Source of the DNA: an uncultured Erythrobacter sp.
GTDB taxonomy: Bacteria > Pseudomonadota > Alphaproteobacteria > Sphingomonadales > Sphingomonadaceae
DNA: 64,000 nt
Assembly (NCBI GenBank): GCA_947488755.1
Contig: CANLAD010000001.1
Span: 386,247-450,246, forward strand
Direction: 5' to 3'
Part shown: piece after piece, positions 29,632 through 38,203 of the stretch
Position numbering within the stretch: the stretch's first letter is position 1
How the letters are laid out: each line of letters opens with the position of its first letter
Program-made: the position numbers and the translations under genes
Notes under the pieces: generated by a model
Told to the model about the DNA's origin: nothing
Seen by the model: the letters and a program-made list of their open reading frames with translations, nothing else
Databases searched by the model: none

Positions 29632-30195
29632 ATGGCACAGCCGCCAATGTCGAAAAAGCCAATGTCGAAACAGACCCTGCTCGCGCCTTTGGCCGCGCAC
29701 GTGCTTCGACACGGCCTTGGCAGCGCGAGCCTGCGGCCGCTGGCGAAGGCGGCGGGCACGAGCGACCGAATGCTGATCTATCACTTCGGCAACAAGGAGG
29801 CGCTGATCGGCGATCTGCTGGGCTATATCACCGCGCAATACGCCGCCGCGCTTGATGGAGCGATGGGGGGAGAGCGCGCCGCGACGCGCGGTGAGGTGCT
29901 GGGGCGTATCCTCGCCAGATCGCGCGAACCGGCGATGGCACCGTTTATGGTTCTGTGGTGGGAAATCGTCGCGGGATCGGCGCGCGATCGACCGGGTTAT
30001 CGCGCAGCAGCGCGGCGCGTGATGGCCGAGTTGCTCGCGTGGCTGGCGCGCCAAATGCCGGAGGACGATCCTGATCCCGAAGGCGGCGCGCGCTACCTGC
30101 TCACCATGATCGAGGGCGCGCAGATGCTCGCTGCGGTCGGTCACGCCGACACCGCGCGCGAAGGTCTGCTTGCGAGCGACCTGTCGCCGCCCTAA
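29632..30195 (+). CDS. TetR/AcrR family transcriptional regulator
   Basis: 187 aa from the ATG at 29632. HTH at about 15-60: GLGSASLRPLAKAAGTSDRM followed by LIYHFGNKEALIGDLL. The C-terminal ligand domain has EPAMAPFMVLWWEIVAGSAR. Divergent from the small membrane protein and bound, by inference, to the two GTAGCG-N2-CGCTAC palindromes between them. Ligand unknown. metZ follows 12 bases after the stop; the promoter for metZ would then lie inside tetR or be shared. Confidence 0.92.
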   Translation: MAQPPMSKKPMSKQTLLAPLAAHVLRHGLGSASLRPLAKAAGTSDRMLIYHFGNKEALIGDLLGYITAQYAAALDGAMGGERAATRGEVLGRILARSREPAMAPFMVLWWEIVAGSARDRPGYRAAARRVMAELLAWLARQMPEDDPDPEGGARYLLTMIEGAQMLAAVGHADTAREGLLASDLSPP

Positions 30196-30206
30196 ACCCC
30201 GCGGCC

Positions 30207-31424
30207 ATGAAGAAAACCACCGGAATGGATCGCAAGACCACGCAGAAATGGCGCCCCGCGACGCAGGCCGTGCGCGGGGGCACGTGGCGCTCCGAGCATG
30301 GCGAGACGAGCGAGGCGATGTTCCTCACCTCGGGCTACACCTATGACGATGCGCAGACGGTGGCGGACCGGTTCGCGGGCGACGCGGCGGGCATGACCTA
30401 TTCGCGCCTGCAGAATCCAACGGTGGCGATGCTGGAAGAGCGGATCGCGCTGCTCGAAGGGGCCGAGGCCTGCCGCGCCCAGGCAAGCGGGATGGCGGCG
30501 ATGACGGCGGCATTGCTGTGCCAGCTATCGGCAGGGGATCACTGCGTCGCCGCGCGCGCCGCATTCGGATCGTGCCGCTGGCTGGTCGATCATCTGCTCC
30601 CGCGCTTCGGGATCGAAACCAGCGTGATCGACAGCGCCGACAATTCCGAGTGGGAGAAAGCGATCCGCCCGAACACCAAGGTGTTTTTCTTCGAAACCCC
30701 CGCCAACCCGACGCTCGATATCGTCGACCTGCAATTCGTCTGCGACCTCGCGCGCGCACACGAGATCGTGACGGTGGTCGACAATGCCTTCGCCTCGCCA
30801 GCCCTGCAGCGTCCGATGGAGTTCGGCGCGGACGTGATCGCCTATTCCGCGACCAAGATCATGGACGGGCAAGGGCGAGTGCTCGCCGGGGCAATCTGCG
30901 GATCAGAGGAATGGATCACCGAAACGCTGATGCCGTTCCAGCGCAACACCGGGCCGACGATTTCGCCCTTCAACGCCTGGGTGGTCCACAAGGGGCTGGA
31001 AACGCTCTCCTTGCGCGCGCATCGGCAGAGTGAGAATGCGGTGGCGCTCGGACGCTTCATGGAGGAGCGGATCGATGCGGCGGGCGGCCACATGCGCCAT
31101 CCGGGTCTGCCGAGCCATCCGCGCCACGACCTCGCCACCGCACAGATGGACACGACCGGGCCGATCTTCGCCTTCGACGTGGGCACGCGCGAGCGCGCCT
31201 TTGCCATCCTCGATGCGCTGGAGCTGATCGATATCTCGAACAATATCGGCGATGCGAAAAGCCTGATGTGCCACCCCGCCTCGACTACCCACGCCAATAT
31301 GGCAGACGAAGCCCGCGCCGCGATGGGCGTGAGCGAGGGCCTGCTGCGCCTCAATGTCGGGCTGGAGGATATCGCCGACCTGACCGAGGACATGGATCGG
31401 GCGCTTGGGGCGGCGGGGGTTTGA
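30207..31424 (+). CDS. metZ: O-succinylhomoserine sulfhydrylase (trans-sulfuration PLP enzyme)
   Basis: 405 aa. Cys/Met metabolism PLP family: TSGYTYDDAQTVADRFAG, YSRLQNPTVAMLEERIA, FFETPANPTLDIVDL, and PLP Lys in AYSATKIMDGQGRVLAG (Lys 217). The pattern matches MetZ, which makes homocysteine from O-succinylhomoserine and sulfide. The SulP transporter downstream (106 bases) could supply sulfate for the same sulfur-assimilation branch, though co-transcription is not shown. Confidence 0.94.
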   Translation: MKKTTGMDRKTTQKWRPATQAVRGGTWRSEHGETSEAMFLTSGYTYDDAQTVADRFAGDAAGMTYSRLQNPTVAMLEERIALLEGAEACRAQASGMAAMTAALLCQLSAGDHCVAARAAFGSCRWLVDHLLPRFGIETSVIDSADNSEWEKAIRPNTKVFFFETPANPTLDIVDLQFVCDLARAHEIVTVVDNAFASPALQRPMEFGADVIAYSATKIMDGQGRVLAGAICGSEEWITETLMPFQRNTGPTISPFNAWVVHKGLETLSLRAHRQSENAVALGRFMEERIDAAGGHMRHPGLPSHPRHDLATAQMDTTGPIFAFDVGTRERAFAILDALELIDISNNIGDAKSLMCHPASTTHANMADEARAAMGVSEGLLRLNVGLEDIADLTEDMDRALGAAGV

Positions 31425-31455
31425 GCTTGCCGCGGTGGTTGTGCGTCGCACCATA

Positions 31456-31470
31456 AATCTGTAAGGGCCG
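31456..31470. promoter_or_regulatory. weak -10/operator-like site before sulP
   Basis: Upstream of sulP, GTGCG-T-CGCAC is a perfect 11-bp palindrome (about 31440-31450), followed by CATAAAT, a possible -10. No paired -35 is clear. It is a candidate regulatory site only. Confidence 0.2.
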
Positions 31471-31530
31471 CGCGAACAATTCCAGCAGACGCACCACCAG
31501 CGCCCGCTCCCGAACACCGGACAAAGCACA

Positions 31531-33045
31531 ATGACCCCAGACCGCTCCTTCGCGGCGACGTTTCGCCGTGATTGGTTCGCGCAGCCGCGCGCCGATATTC
31601 TCGCTGGCATCGTCGTCAGCCTCGCGCTCATTCCCGAAGCGATTGGCTTTGCGCTGATTGCGGGCGTCGATCCGAGTGTGGGGCTGTATGCGAGCGTCGC
31701 GATCGCTATGGTCATCGCCTTCACCGGCGGGCGGCCCGGCATGATCTCGGCGGCGACGGCGGCGGTGGCGGTCGTCGTCATCCCGCTGGTGCGCGATTAC
31801 GGGGTCGAATACCTCTTCGCCGCGACGATCCTGATGGGCGTATTCCAGGGCATCGCCGCGCTGCTCAGGCTTGACCTGCTGATGCAGTTCGTCAGCCGCA
31901 GCGTCATCACCGGCTTCGTCAATGCGCTCGCGATCCTGATCTTCATGGCGCAGATCCCCCAACTATGGCCCGGCAATCCGGGCGTCGGCCCGTGGACCTG
32001 GGTCATGGTCGCGGCGGGTCTCGCGATCATCTATGGCTTTCCGCGCCTGACCAAATCGATCCCGAGCCCCCTGGTCGCGATCCTGCTGCTGACGGGCCTC
32101 GCCATTTGGTTCGGCCTCCCGGTCAACAACGTCGCGGGCGAGGGCGAGCTGCCCGACGGCCTGCCGATGTTCGCTCTGCCCGACGTGCCGTTCACGCTCG
32201 AAACCCTGCAGATCATCGCCCCCTATTCGCTGACGATGGCGGCGGTCGGTCTGCTTGAAAGCCTGCTGACCGCGCAGATTGTCGACGACATGACGCATAC
32301 CGATAGCAACAAGCAGCGCGAAAGCGGCGGGCAGGGGATCGCCAATATCGTTGCCGCGTGCTTTGGCGGCATGGGCGGTTGCGCGATGATCGGGCAGTCC
32401 GTCATCAACGTCGCATCCGGCGGGCGCGGGCGGCTATCGACCTTTACCGCGGGCGCATTCCTGCTGTTCCTGCTCACCGTTCTCGGCCCGTATGTCGGGC
32501 AGGTGCCGATGCCCGCGCTGGTCGCGGTCATGATCATGGTGTCGATCGGCACGTTTAGCTGGAATTCGATTCCCAATCTGCGCCGCCATCCACCGTCGAG
32601 CAGCGCGGTGATGATCGCGACCGTGCTGATGGTCGTCTGGACACACGACCTCGCGCTCGGCGTGCTCGTCGGCGTTCTGCTTTCGGGCATTTTCTTTGCG
32701 GGGAAGGTGCGCAACCTCTTCACCGTCGAGCGCGTGCGCCGCGCTCACAGCGCGGTCTATGTCGTCACCGGCGAGATATTCTTCGCCAGCGTCGACAAGT
32801 TCCAGCGCGCGCTCGGTCCGGAAAGCGCGTTCGAGGATCCTGCGCACCATGTGGTGATCGACGTCAGCCGTGCGCATTTCTGGGATATTTCCGCAATCGG
32901 TGCGCTGGAAAAGGTGGTCGAGCGGATGCGCCGCAACGGGCGCCACACGCGGATCGTCGGATTGAACGAAGCGAGCGCGGACCTGTTCGACAAGTTCGCG
33001 CTGGAGGACCGCACCGGACTGGAGCAGGGGTTGGCGCCACATTAG
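31531..33045 (+). CDS. SulP family inorganic anion transporter with STAS domain
   Basis: 504 aa. Membrane part (about 20-395) of the SulP/SLC26 family with GIVVSLALIPEAIGFALIAG and GGQGIANIVAACFGGMGGCA; C-terminal STAS domain (about 410-500) with AVYVVTGEIFFASVDKF and VVIDVSRAHFWDISAIGALE. It carries sulfate, bicarbonate or another anion across the inner membrane. Follows metZ. A MITE-like inverted repeat starts three bases after its stop. Confidence 0.93.
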   Translation: MTPDRSFAATFRRDWFAQPRADILAGIVVSLALIPEAIGFALIAGVDPSVGLYASVAIAMVIAFTGGRPGMISAATAAVAVVVIPLVRDYGVEYLFAATILMGVFQGIAALLRLDLLMQFVSRSVITGFVNALAILIFMAQIPQLWPGNPGVGPWTWVMVAAGLAIIYGFPRLTKSIPSPLVAILLLTGLAIWFGLPVNNVAGEGELPDGLPMFALPDVPFTLETLQIIAPYSLTMAAVGLLESLLTAQIVDDMTHTDSNKQRESGGQGIANIVAACFGGMGGCAMIGQSVINVASGGRGRLSTFTAGAFLLFLLTVLGPYVGQVPMPALVAVMIMVSIGTFSWNSIPNLRRHPPSSSAVMIATVLMVVWTHDLALGVLVGVLLSGIFFAGKVRNLFTVERVRRAHSAVYVVTGEIFFASVDKFQRALGPESAFEDPAHHVVIDVSRAHFWDISAIGALEKVVERMRRNGRHTRIVGLNEASADLFDKFALEDRTGLEQGLAPH

Positions 33046-33047
33046 TA

Positions 33048-33213
33048 TTTCGCGCAGAGGGCGCAGAGAAAAGAGAGGACGCGGAAGGAAAAGAATGATG
33101 CGGCGCAGCCGCTTCGGACCGACATTTGACGAACGCAGCCAATCGATGAACTGAGGATGCAGGCACACGCCACATCCCTGCGTCTCTTTCTTCTCTGCTC
33201 CCTCTGCGCGAAA
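33048..33213. repeat. MITE/REP-like inverted-repeat element
   Basis: Left arm 33048-33082 (TTTCGCGCAGAGGGCGCAGA onward) and right arm 33180-33213 are inverted copies of about 34-35 bases with few mismatches; the core is about 97 bp and holds an internal GCGGC-GCA-GCCGC hairpin. It starts right after the sulP stop and ends 24 bases before the HCCA isomerase start. No transposase inside. The outer TTTCGCGCAGAGG motif may recur elsewhere in such genomes; I cannot test that here. Confidence 0.8.
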
Positions 33214-33237
33214 CAAAAAACGAAGGACCACGCCGCC

Positions 33238-33858
33238 ATGCCATCACGCATCGAACTGATCTTCGATTTCGTCAGCCCAAACGCTTATCTCGTCTGGTGG
33301 CCGCTGCGCGATATCGTGCGGCGCACGGGTGCGGAATTCGACGTCACGCCGGTATTCCTCGGCGGCATGCACAAGCTGACCGGCAACGCTCCGCCAATGA
33401 TCCGCGACGCCGAGGTGAAGGGCAAGAACGAATACGCGATGCTCGAAATGCAGCGCTTCATCGCCCGGCACAATCTGGCGAAGTACAGGATGCATCCGCA
33501 ATTCCCGTTCAACTCGATCACGCTGCAACGCCTGCTCTATGCCGCCGATCAGGACGGGCGCGGCGTGCAGTTTGCCGAAAGTCTGCTGCCCGCGATCTGG
33601 GAAGAAGGGATCGACGTCACCGATCCACAGGCAATCGGGCGGGCGGTCAGCGAAGCCGGGTTCGATGCAAAAGACCTGCTCGCCCGCACTCAGACCGACG
33701 AGGTGAAACAGGGCCTTGCGGCCAACACCGATCACGCCGTCGAACGCGGCGCCTTCGGCATTCCGACCATGTTCGTTGGACGAAAGGGCGGCGAAACGCA
33801 GATGTTCTTTGGCAAGGAGCGGCTCGATCAGGTCGAGGAAGAGCTGGCGAAAGCTTGA
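33238..33858 (+). CDS. 2-hydroxychromene-2-carboxylate isomerase / DsbA-like oxidoreductase
   Basis: 206 aa from the ATG at 33238. DsbA-like thioredoxin fold of the HCCA isomerase/kappa GST kind: IELIFDFVSPNAYLVWWPLR (Ser in place of active-site Cys), FLGGMHKLTGNAPPM, HPQFPFNSI, AFGIPTMFVG and FFGKERLDQVEEEL. HCCA isomerase acts in naphthalene breakdown, but the fold is widely reused and no catabolic genes are near, so a general glutathione-linked isomerase is as likely. Confidence 0.9.
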   Translation: MPSRIELIFDFVSPNAYLVWWPLRDIVRRTGAEFDVTPVFLGGMHKLTGNAPPMIRDAEVKGKNEYAMLEMQRFIARHNLAKYRMHPQFPFNSITLQRLLYAADQDGRGVQFAESLLPAIWEEGIDVTDPQAIGRAVSEAGFDAKDLLARTQTDEVKQGLAANTDHAVERGAFGIPTMFVGRKGGETQMFFGKERLDQVEEELAKA

Positions 33859-33966
33859 GGGTTTTGCGTCCAATGCCACGGATGATGCGCGTTTTGCGCA
33901 ATACAGGGTGGATTAAGGGCGGACCGGCTCTTGTTAGCCAATCACAAATCGTTACCTTGGGGCGCT

Positions 33967-34380
33967 ATGAAAGAGCTGTTCGAACACGCTGCCATAACCG
34001 ACGGGGTCACCGTTCGGGTTGCCGTCAACTTCCTGCCGGAGCAATCGCATCCGGATGCAGGCAAGTGGTTCTGGGTTTATCATATCCGGATCGAAAACGG
34101 CTCTCACGAGGCGATCCAGCTAAAGACACGGCACTGGCGGATCACCGACGGACGCGGCATGGTGAACCATGTCGATGGCGAAGGCGTGGTGGGTGAGCAG
34201 CCCCGGCTCGAGCCTGGGACCAGCCACGATTACGTGTCGGGCTGTCCGCTGACGACGCCGCACGGCTCGATGGAAGGGTTCTATACTTTTTCGCGCGCCG
34301 ATGGCTCGCCGCTCGAAGTGCGCATTCCGTTCTTTCCGCTCGCCGCGCCGGAAACCGCGGACGGGCGCTCTTCAGCCTGA
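33967..34380 (+). CDS. apaG: ApaG domain protein (Co2+/Mg2+ efflux-associated)
   Basis: 137 aa from the ATG at 33967. ApaG/DUF525 beta sandwich: FVYHIRIENGS-like WVYHIRIENGSHEAIQLKTR, HWRITDGRGMVNHVDGEGV, VVGEQPRLEPG and PHGSMEGFYTF. The family is linked to cobalt/magnesium efflux and to diadenosine tetraphosphate metabolism. 108 bases after the isomerase; the metabolic link is unclear. Confidence 0.94.
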   Translation: MKELFEHAAITDGVTVRVAVNFLPEQSHPDAGKWFWVYHIRIENGSHEAIQLKTRHWRITDGRGMVNHVDGEGVVGEQPRLEPGTSHDYVSGCPLTTPHGSMEGFYTFSRADGSPLEVRIPFFPLAAPETADGRSSA

Positions 34381-34450
34381 TCGCCCCGGCGAAGCCCCGA
34401 CATCGACCAACGCCTTGCGATGATGCCCGCGCGATTATAAGCGCAGCGGC

Positions 34451-35239
34451 GTGAAACGCACGCATCTCCCCCTGAACGCGCTGAGGGTCTATGACGCCGC
34501 GGCGCGCCATCTGTCCTTCACCCGCGCGGCGGACGAGCTGGCGGTGACGCCCGCAGCCGTCGGTCAGCAGATTCGCGCGCTGGAGGATCACCTCGGCGTC
34601 GTGCTGTTTCGCCGCACGTCCAAGGGGCTGGAGCTGACGGGCGAGGGGCAGGCGGGTCTCGACCCGTTGCGCGAGGGGTTTCTGCGGTTCGAGGAAAGCG
34701 TCGCCGCGATGCAGGCGGGGCAGGCGTCCGACCGCTATACCATCGCGGTGCCGGGCGAATTCTACGCCGAATGGCTCAGTCCGCGGCTCGCGCAGTTCCA
34801 GGCGGGGACGCCGGGCGTGGTGTATGCGATCGTCGCCGATGAAACTGCCGATTTCACCGAGGCGAACCTCGATTTTGCGATCCGGCTGATCGATGGGCCG
34901 GGCGATCTCGAAGGCGTGCAGCTGGCGCCCGCGCGGCGGGTGTCGGTGGCGGCAGACGGTGCGCGCGATGCGTGGATCGATTGGCCCGGCGCGGCTCTCC
35001 CCGAAGACGCGAAACCGTGCATTAAGGCGGGCAGTGCGGGGCAGGCGCTGGCGAGCGCGATCGCGGGGATGGGGCAGACCGTCCTGCCGGTTCCGCTGGT
35101 CGAAACTGCGCTGGCGGATGGGCGCCTCACCGCGCTGGAGGATCCGGTCGAAAGTCGCCGCGCCTACTGGCTGGTCGCGCCGCTGCCGCAATGGCGCAGC
35201 AAGAAGGTGAAGGCGCTGGTCGAGTTTCTCACCGCGTGA
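34451..35239 (+). CDS. LysR-family regulator, GcvA-like, short form
   Basis: 262 aa with a GTG start. HTH of the GcvA type: PLNALRVYDAAARHLSFTRA, then ADELAVTPAAVGQQIRALED. The effector domain (about 90-260) is about 35-40 residues shorter than usual, mostly around the hinge, but keeps the end SRRAYWLVAPLPQ. It may be a compact regulator. Its stop overlaps the GTG of the next gene (GTGA), so the two are coupled. Confidence 0.87.
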   Translation: MKRTHLPLNALRVYDAAARHLSFTRAADELAVTPAAVGQQIRALEDHLGVVLFRRTSKGLELTGEGQAGLDPLREGFLRFEESVAAMQAGQASDRYTIAVPGEFYAEWLSPRLAQFQAGTPGVVYAIVADETADFTEANLDFAIRLIDGPGDLEGVQLAPARRVSVAADGARDAWIDWPGAALPEDAKPCIKAGSAGQALASAIAGMGQTVLPVPLVETALADGRLTALEDPVESRRAYWLVAPLPQWRSKKVKALVEFLTA

Positions 35240-35784
35240 CGCGCCTACGCGCTGTGGCCACCTTGCACACGCAGCGCTTCACCCTGCGCCCGCTTCGGCG
35301 CTCGGATGCTGCCGCATTGCTCCCCACGTTGAGCGATCCGGTGCAGTGCCGCTACCTCACCCATGCCGCGTTCGCCTCGGAAGAGGAGCTGTGGCGCTGG
35401 CTTGCCGATCCCCATTGGCCGGGCCGCAGCTGGATCGCCGAGGATGCCACCTGCACCGTCGCAGGCCGCTTCGTCGCGATCCCGGGGCATGAGAAAGGGG
35501 TCGAGGAGATCGGCTATATCGTGTGCGCGGACCGACAGCGCGAGGGCGTTGCGCGCGAATGTGCCGCCGCGCTGGTCGAGCACCTTATCGAAGGGGGCGC
35601 GCGCAAGATCACCGCCGATGTCGATGTCGAAAACCCCGCTTCCATCCGCCTGATCGAGCGGCTTGGCTTCACCCGCGAAGGGACGTTTCGCGAGCATGAA
35701 GCCACGCATGAGGGGCTGCGCGACCTGCATCGCTACGGCCTGATCGCGCACGAATGGTCGCCGCCCGCGCAGTCGGACACGTAA
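35236..35784 (+). CDS. GNAT acetyltransferase (RimJ/RimL-like)
   Basis: 182 aa from the GTG at 35236, overlapping the lysR stop by 4 bases; GTG at 35254 gives 176 residues and is also reasonable. Motifs: TQRFTLRPLRRSDAAALLP, IGYIVCADRQREGVARECAA (acetyl-CoA loop), VDVENPASIRLIERLGFTREG, all of the ribosomal-protein acetyltransferase group. Target unknown. Confidence 0.87.
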   Translation: MTRLRAVATLHTQRFTLRPLRRSDAAALLPTLSDPVQCRYLTHAAFASEEELWRWLADPHWPGRSWIAEDATCTVAGRFVAIPGHEKGVEEIGYIVCADRQREGVARECAAALVEHLIEGGARKITADVDVENPASIRLIERLGFTREGTFREHEATHEGLRDLHRYGLIAHEWSPPAQSDT

Positions 35785-35841
35785 CTCCACGCAGGGTCCA
35801 GGCAACACGCTGCAACCGGGCTTACGGGCATAGCGCGTTCC

Positions 35842-36108
35842 ATGCTGCGCCTGTGCCTCGCCCTCCTGCTCGCGACCCCTGCGAGTGCCCATGCCCAAGC
35901 CCCGCGAGAGGACGCGACCGCCCGCACCACCGCCTCGGCCCGCATCGTCAGCGGAGCGCGCATCCGGCACGCCGCCTCTGGCCCCGACACCATCAGAGCG
36001 AGGGGCGAACGGGCGCTGCAGGTCTCGCGCGCCACCCGCATCACCTCCGATCCGCGCGACACCGGGGGAGGGGGGCCGCGCAGGGTCGCATATATCGACT
36101 TCTACTGA
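35842..36108 (+). CDS. small exported protein of unknown function
   Basis: 88 aa. Signal peptide (MLRLCLALLLATPASAHA), then a basic, Arg-rich mature part with no family match and a C-terminal GGGGPRRVAYIDFY. Last seven bases overlap the convergent HTH gene. Coding potential is moderate because the mature part is short and low in complexity. Confidence 0.55.
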   Translation: MLRLCLALLLATPASAHAQAPREDATARTTASARIVSGARIRHAASGPDTIRARGERALQVSRATRITSDPRDTGGGGPRRVAYIDFY

Positions 36109-37382
36109 GCCTCCCCCTCTTCCTCCGCCCGCGTCCTGGCCTCCGCGATGCGCGTGCATTCCTCGAATGGCCGCACAGGCCGCTCCTCTCCCCGATGCTC
36201 TGCCTCCCACCTGGCTTCAAGCTCGGCGCGCCATTCGGCCATTTTGTTATTGAGCGAGCGGTGGATGCGCTTGATCTGCGCGGGATCGTTGGCGATGCGC
36301 CGCTGCTCCTCGGCATATTCGGCCTTCACCCGCTCATAGACCGGATGGCCGGGGCCGATCTCCTTTTGCTGGTCATAGCGCGCCGCGCGCCGGTTGCGCA
36401 GGAAGAACATCACCAGCGCCTCGTTATGCCGCACTTCGGTCCCCAGCACCTTGCCCGCGGAGACGACCATGCGCTCCTCTCCCTTGATCGCGCGGGTGAG
36501 CGCACCGGATTCGAGCCGCGCCACCCCGCGATCGATCGCCGCGTCCCAGGCGGCGCTGAACCCTTCGGCGCCGGGCCGCTGGCGCAGCTTGTAGATCGCC
36601 TCCATGCTCTTGCCGATATGCCGAGCCGCTTCGGTGACGACGCCGGTGGCCGCGAGGTGCGCGATGAAGCGCCGCTGGAGTTCGGGCGTGATCGAGTTGC
36701 GGCGCGGGGCCTTGTGCGGAACCGGCGCGAAACCGAGCAGCGGATCGTCCTCCTCTGGCGCCTCGCCTGAATAGGCGACCGCACTGGTGGCCTGCCGCGG
36801 GGTCTGGCGATGGCAGGTCAAAGCCCCCTCACGCCCGCCGGATGGGGCCGAGGGCGGGGAGGCTGCATCCAGGCCTATTTCCGCATCCTCCTCCTCGCGC
36901 ATTTTCGCTCGAGCGTGCTCCCCGAACTTGTCGAGCGTGTAATCGTGTTCGGGGGAATCGCATTCCGGCTCATCAGGCTCATCACGGGACGCAGAGGGGT
37001 CGGAGTCGGTCGGTCGGCGGGGCTCCAAAGCCCCCTCATCCTCTGGAGCAGGGGGTTGGGGGTGGCGGCTGGCCGGGTTGGAGGCCTGCGCGTCGGCGAC
37101 AGCCTCCCGATCCCCGACGCGCGCCCCGGCGGAGGCCACGATGGAATGAGGGGAGGATTGGTCCTCGCAATGCCCTCGATCGGGTGGAATCGAAGGCTTG
37201 GTCTGTGAAGAACGGTCCTCGGCGGATTTCCCCGACCCCATCCGCCGGTGGCGGGAGGGTTGATCCTCGGAGTGCCCTCGATCGGGTGGAGCCGAGGGCT
37301 TGGTCTGTGAAGAACGGTCCTCGGCGGATTTCTCCGACAAGGACTCAGGGCGGGCGGGGGTTGGTCTGTGTGGCTTGTTCAT
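36102..37382 (-). CDS. HTH domain protein with long low-complexity N-terminus
   Basis: 426 aa. Residues 1-200 are low-complexity Ser/Pro/Asp/Arg-rich and contain two copies of SAEDRSSQTKPS-x-PPDRGH. Residues about 225-350 form a conserved helical domain with an HTH-like stretch (HLAATGVVTEAARHIGKSME, then AIYKLRQRPG) and RHNEALVMFFLRNRRAARYD; a Lys/Arg/Glu-rich helical tail follows. The conserved domain resembles terminase-small-subunit or small DNA-binding proteins of sphingomonads. Probably DNA-binding; function unknown. Confidence 0.7.
   Translation of the reverse strand: MNKPHRPTPARPESLSEKSAEDRSSQTKPSAPPDRGHSEDQPSRHRRMGSGKSAEDRSSQTKPSIPPDRGHCEDQSSPHSIVASAGARVGDREAVADAQASNPASRHPQPPAPEDEGALEPRRPTDSDPSASRDEPDEPECDSPEHDYTLDKFGEHARAKMREEEDAEIGLDAASPPSAPSGGREGALTCHRQTPRQATSAVAYSGEAPEEDDPLLGFAPVPHKAPRRNSITPELQRRFIAHLAATGVVTEAARHIGKSMEAIYKLRQRPGAEGFSAAWDAAIDRGVARLESGALTRAIKGEERMVVSAGKVLGTEVRHNEALVMFFLRNRRAARYDQQKEIGPGHPVYERVKAEYAEEQRRIANDPAQIKRIHRSLNNKMAEWRAELEARWEAEHRGEERPVRPFEECTRIAEARTRAEEEGEAQ
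37159..37236. repeat. 78-bp direct repeat, copy 1 (inside HTH gene)
   Basis: 78-bp unit (plus strand, beginning TGGTCCTCGCAATGCCCTCG) matching 37261-37338 with about ten differences and the same phase, giving the duplicated SAEDRSSQTKPS peptide. Offset between copies is 102 bp, a multiple of 3. An in-frame duplication rather than a mobile element. Confidence 0.85.
37261..37338. repeat. 78-bp direct repeat, copy 2
   Basis: Second copy of the unit at 37159-37236. The segment GGCTTGGTCTGTGAAGAACG is the same in both. A 24-bp spacer separates the copies. Confidence 0.85.
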
Positions 37383-37409
37383 AGCCGCAGGCAGATTGCA
37401 GATTTTTGG

Positions 37410-37430
37410 GGAGTAGGAAAATCCTATTCC
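37410..37430. promoter_or_regulatory. inverted repeat in the HTH-luxR intergenic region
   Basis: GGAGTAGGA-AAA-TCCTATTCC, nine-base arms with one G-T pair and a three-base centre, in the 249 bases between the divergent HTH gene and the luxR-type gene. Candidate operator for either gene; the loop is small and there is no T-run, so a terminator is less likely. Confidence 0.4.
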
Positions 37431-37631
37431 CGGTCAGACAGGTCGCACGCTTTCACTCTGTCGATTGGCAACAGTTTCGCGTCCATGTGGCTTACGCCAC
37501 CCGACAGCGCGCACCCGCGATAGCTTTGAGCGCGTATATTGGATGACTACACGGTGTAACCGGAAAGGGTGACTTGGCCGGATTTTCGCCATCGTTTAGG
37601 TTAATGCAGGGGACCAAGCAGGGGAAAAAAA

Positions 37632-38144
37632 TTGGATCGCGTAACTCAATCCGACGGGGAGGAGCGCCTGCTAACGGAAAAGCAGCGTGCCGTTCTCGAT
37701 CTCCTGATCGAGCACAAGACCTCCAAGCAAATCGCGCGCGAACTGGAGATATCTCCATATACCGTCGATCAGAGAATAACTGCCGCCCGCAGAAAGCTGG
37801 GTGTTGCGACACGCAACGAGCTTGCCGCAGCCTACAGAGGGGTGCGCGGGATATCCCAAAGATCGGTATACCAATCCTCGCATGTGGAGGTTTCTAATCT
37901 CCAAGCCGAACAAGGAGGTGGAACGGCCGATGAGCATCGCCCGCACAAAGAAGGTCCATTCTCGAAGCGAGAGAACGAGACCGAAGAGCAGGTAGAGATT
38001 TATCGCGTCGGACCAGAGATATTCGATGGCCCGAACGGCATTTGGTTCAGGCTCGGAGCGATCGGGATGACAACGATAATGCTCCTGCTCGTCGTGCTTG
38101 GTGGGTTGGCCACTTTCGGCCAATTGTCCGACCTGATGATGTGA
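37632..38144 (+). CDS. LuxR-type HTH protein with a C-terminal membrane anchor
   Basis: 170 aa, TTG start at 37632 with AGGGG 7 bases upstream. GerE-type HTH at about 13-69: LTEKQRAVLDLLIEHKTSKQ, then IARELEISPYTVDQRITAAR and KLGVATRNELAAAYR. No receiver or autoinducer domain. A Glu/Lys-rich linker (90-125) leads to one hydrophobic helix near the C-terminus (about 142-162, AIGMTTIMLLLVVLGGLATF). So the DNA-binding head should face the cytoplasm at the inner membrane. First gene of the four-gene cassette ending at 39563. Target and signal unknown. Confidence 0.85.
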   Translation: MDRVTQSDGEERLLTEKQRAVLDLLIEHKTSKQIARELEISPYTVDQRITAARRKLGVATRNELAAAYRGVRGISQRSVYQSSHVEVSNLQAEQGGGTADEHRPHKEGPFSKRENETEEQVEIYRVGPEIFDGPNGIWFRLGAIGMTTIMLLLVVLGGLATFGQLSDLMM

Positions 38145-38203
38145 GCGCTGTCGAATTTCTCTCTTTTGGAATTCCCGCTTCGGCGAATTGAAGGAGAACA
38201 CCG

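Noticed and set aside
37159..37338. Two direct repeats considered as a CRISPR or mobile element
   Set aside because: Only two 78-bp units in frame within a coding region; no spacers, cas genes or transposase.
36102..37382. Prophage remnant (terminase small subunit-like domain)
   Set aside because: No other phage gene, integrase or att site in the surroundings.
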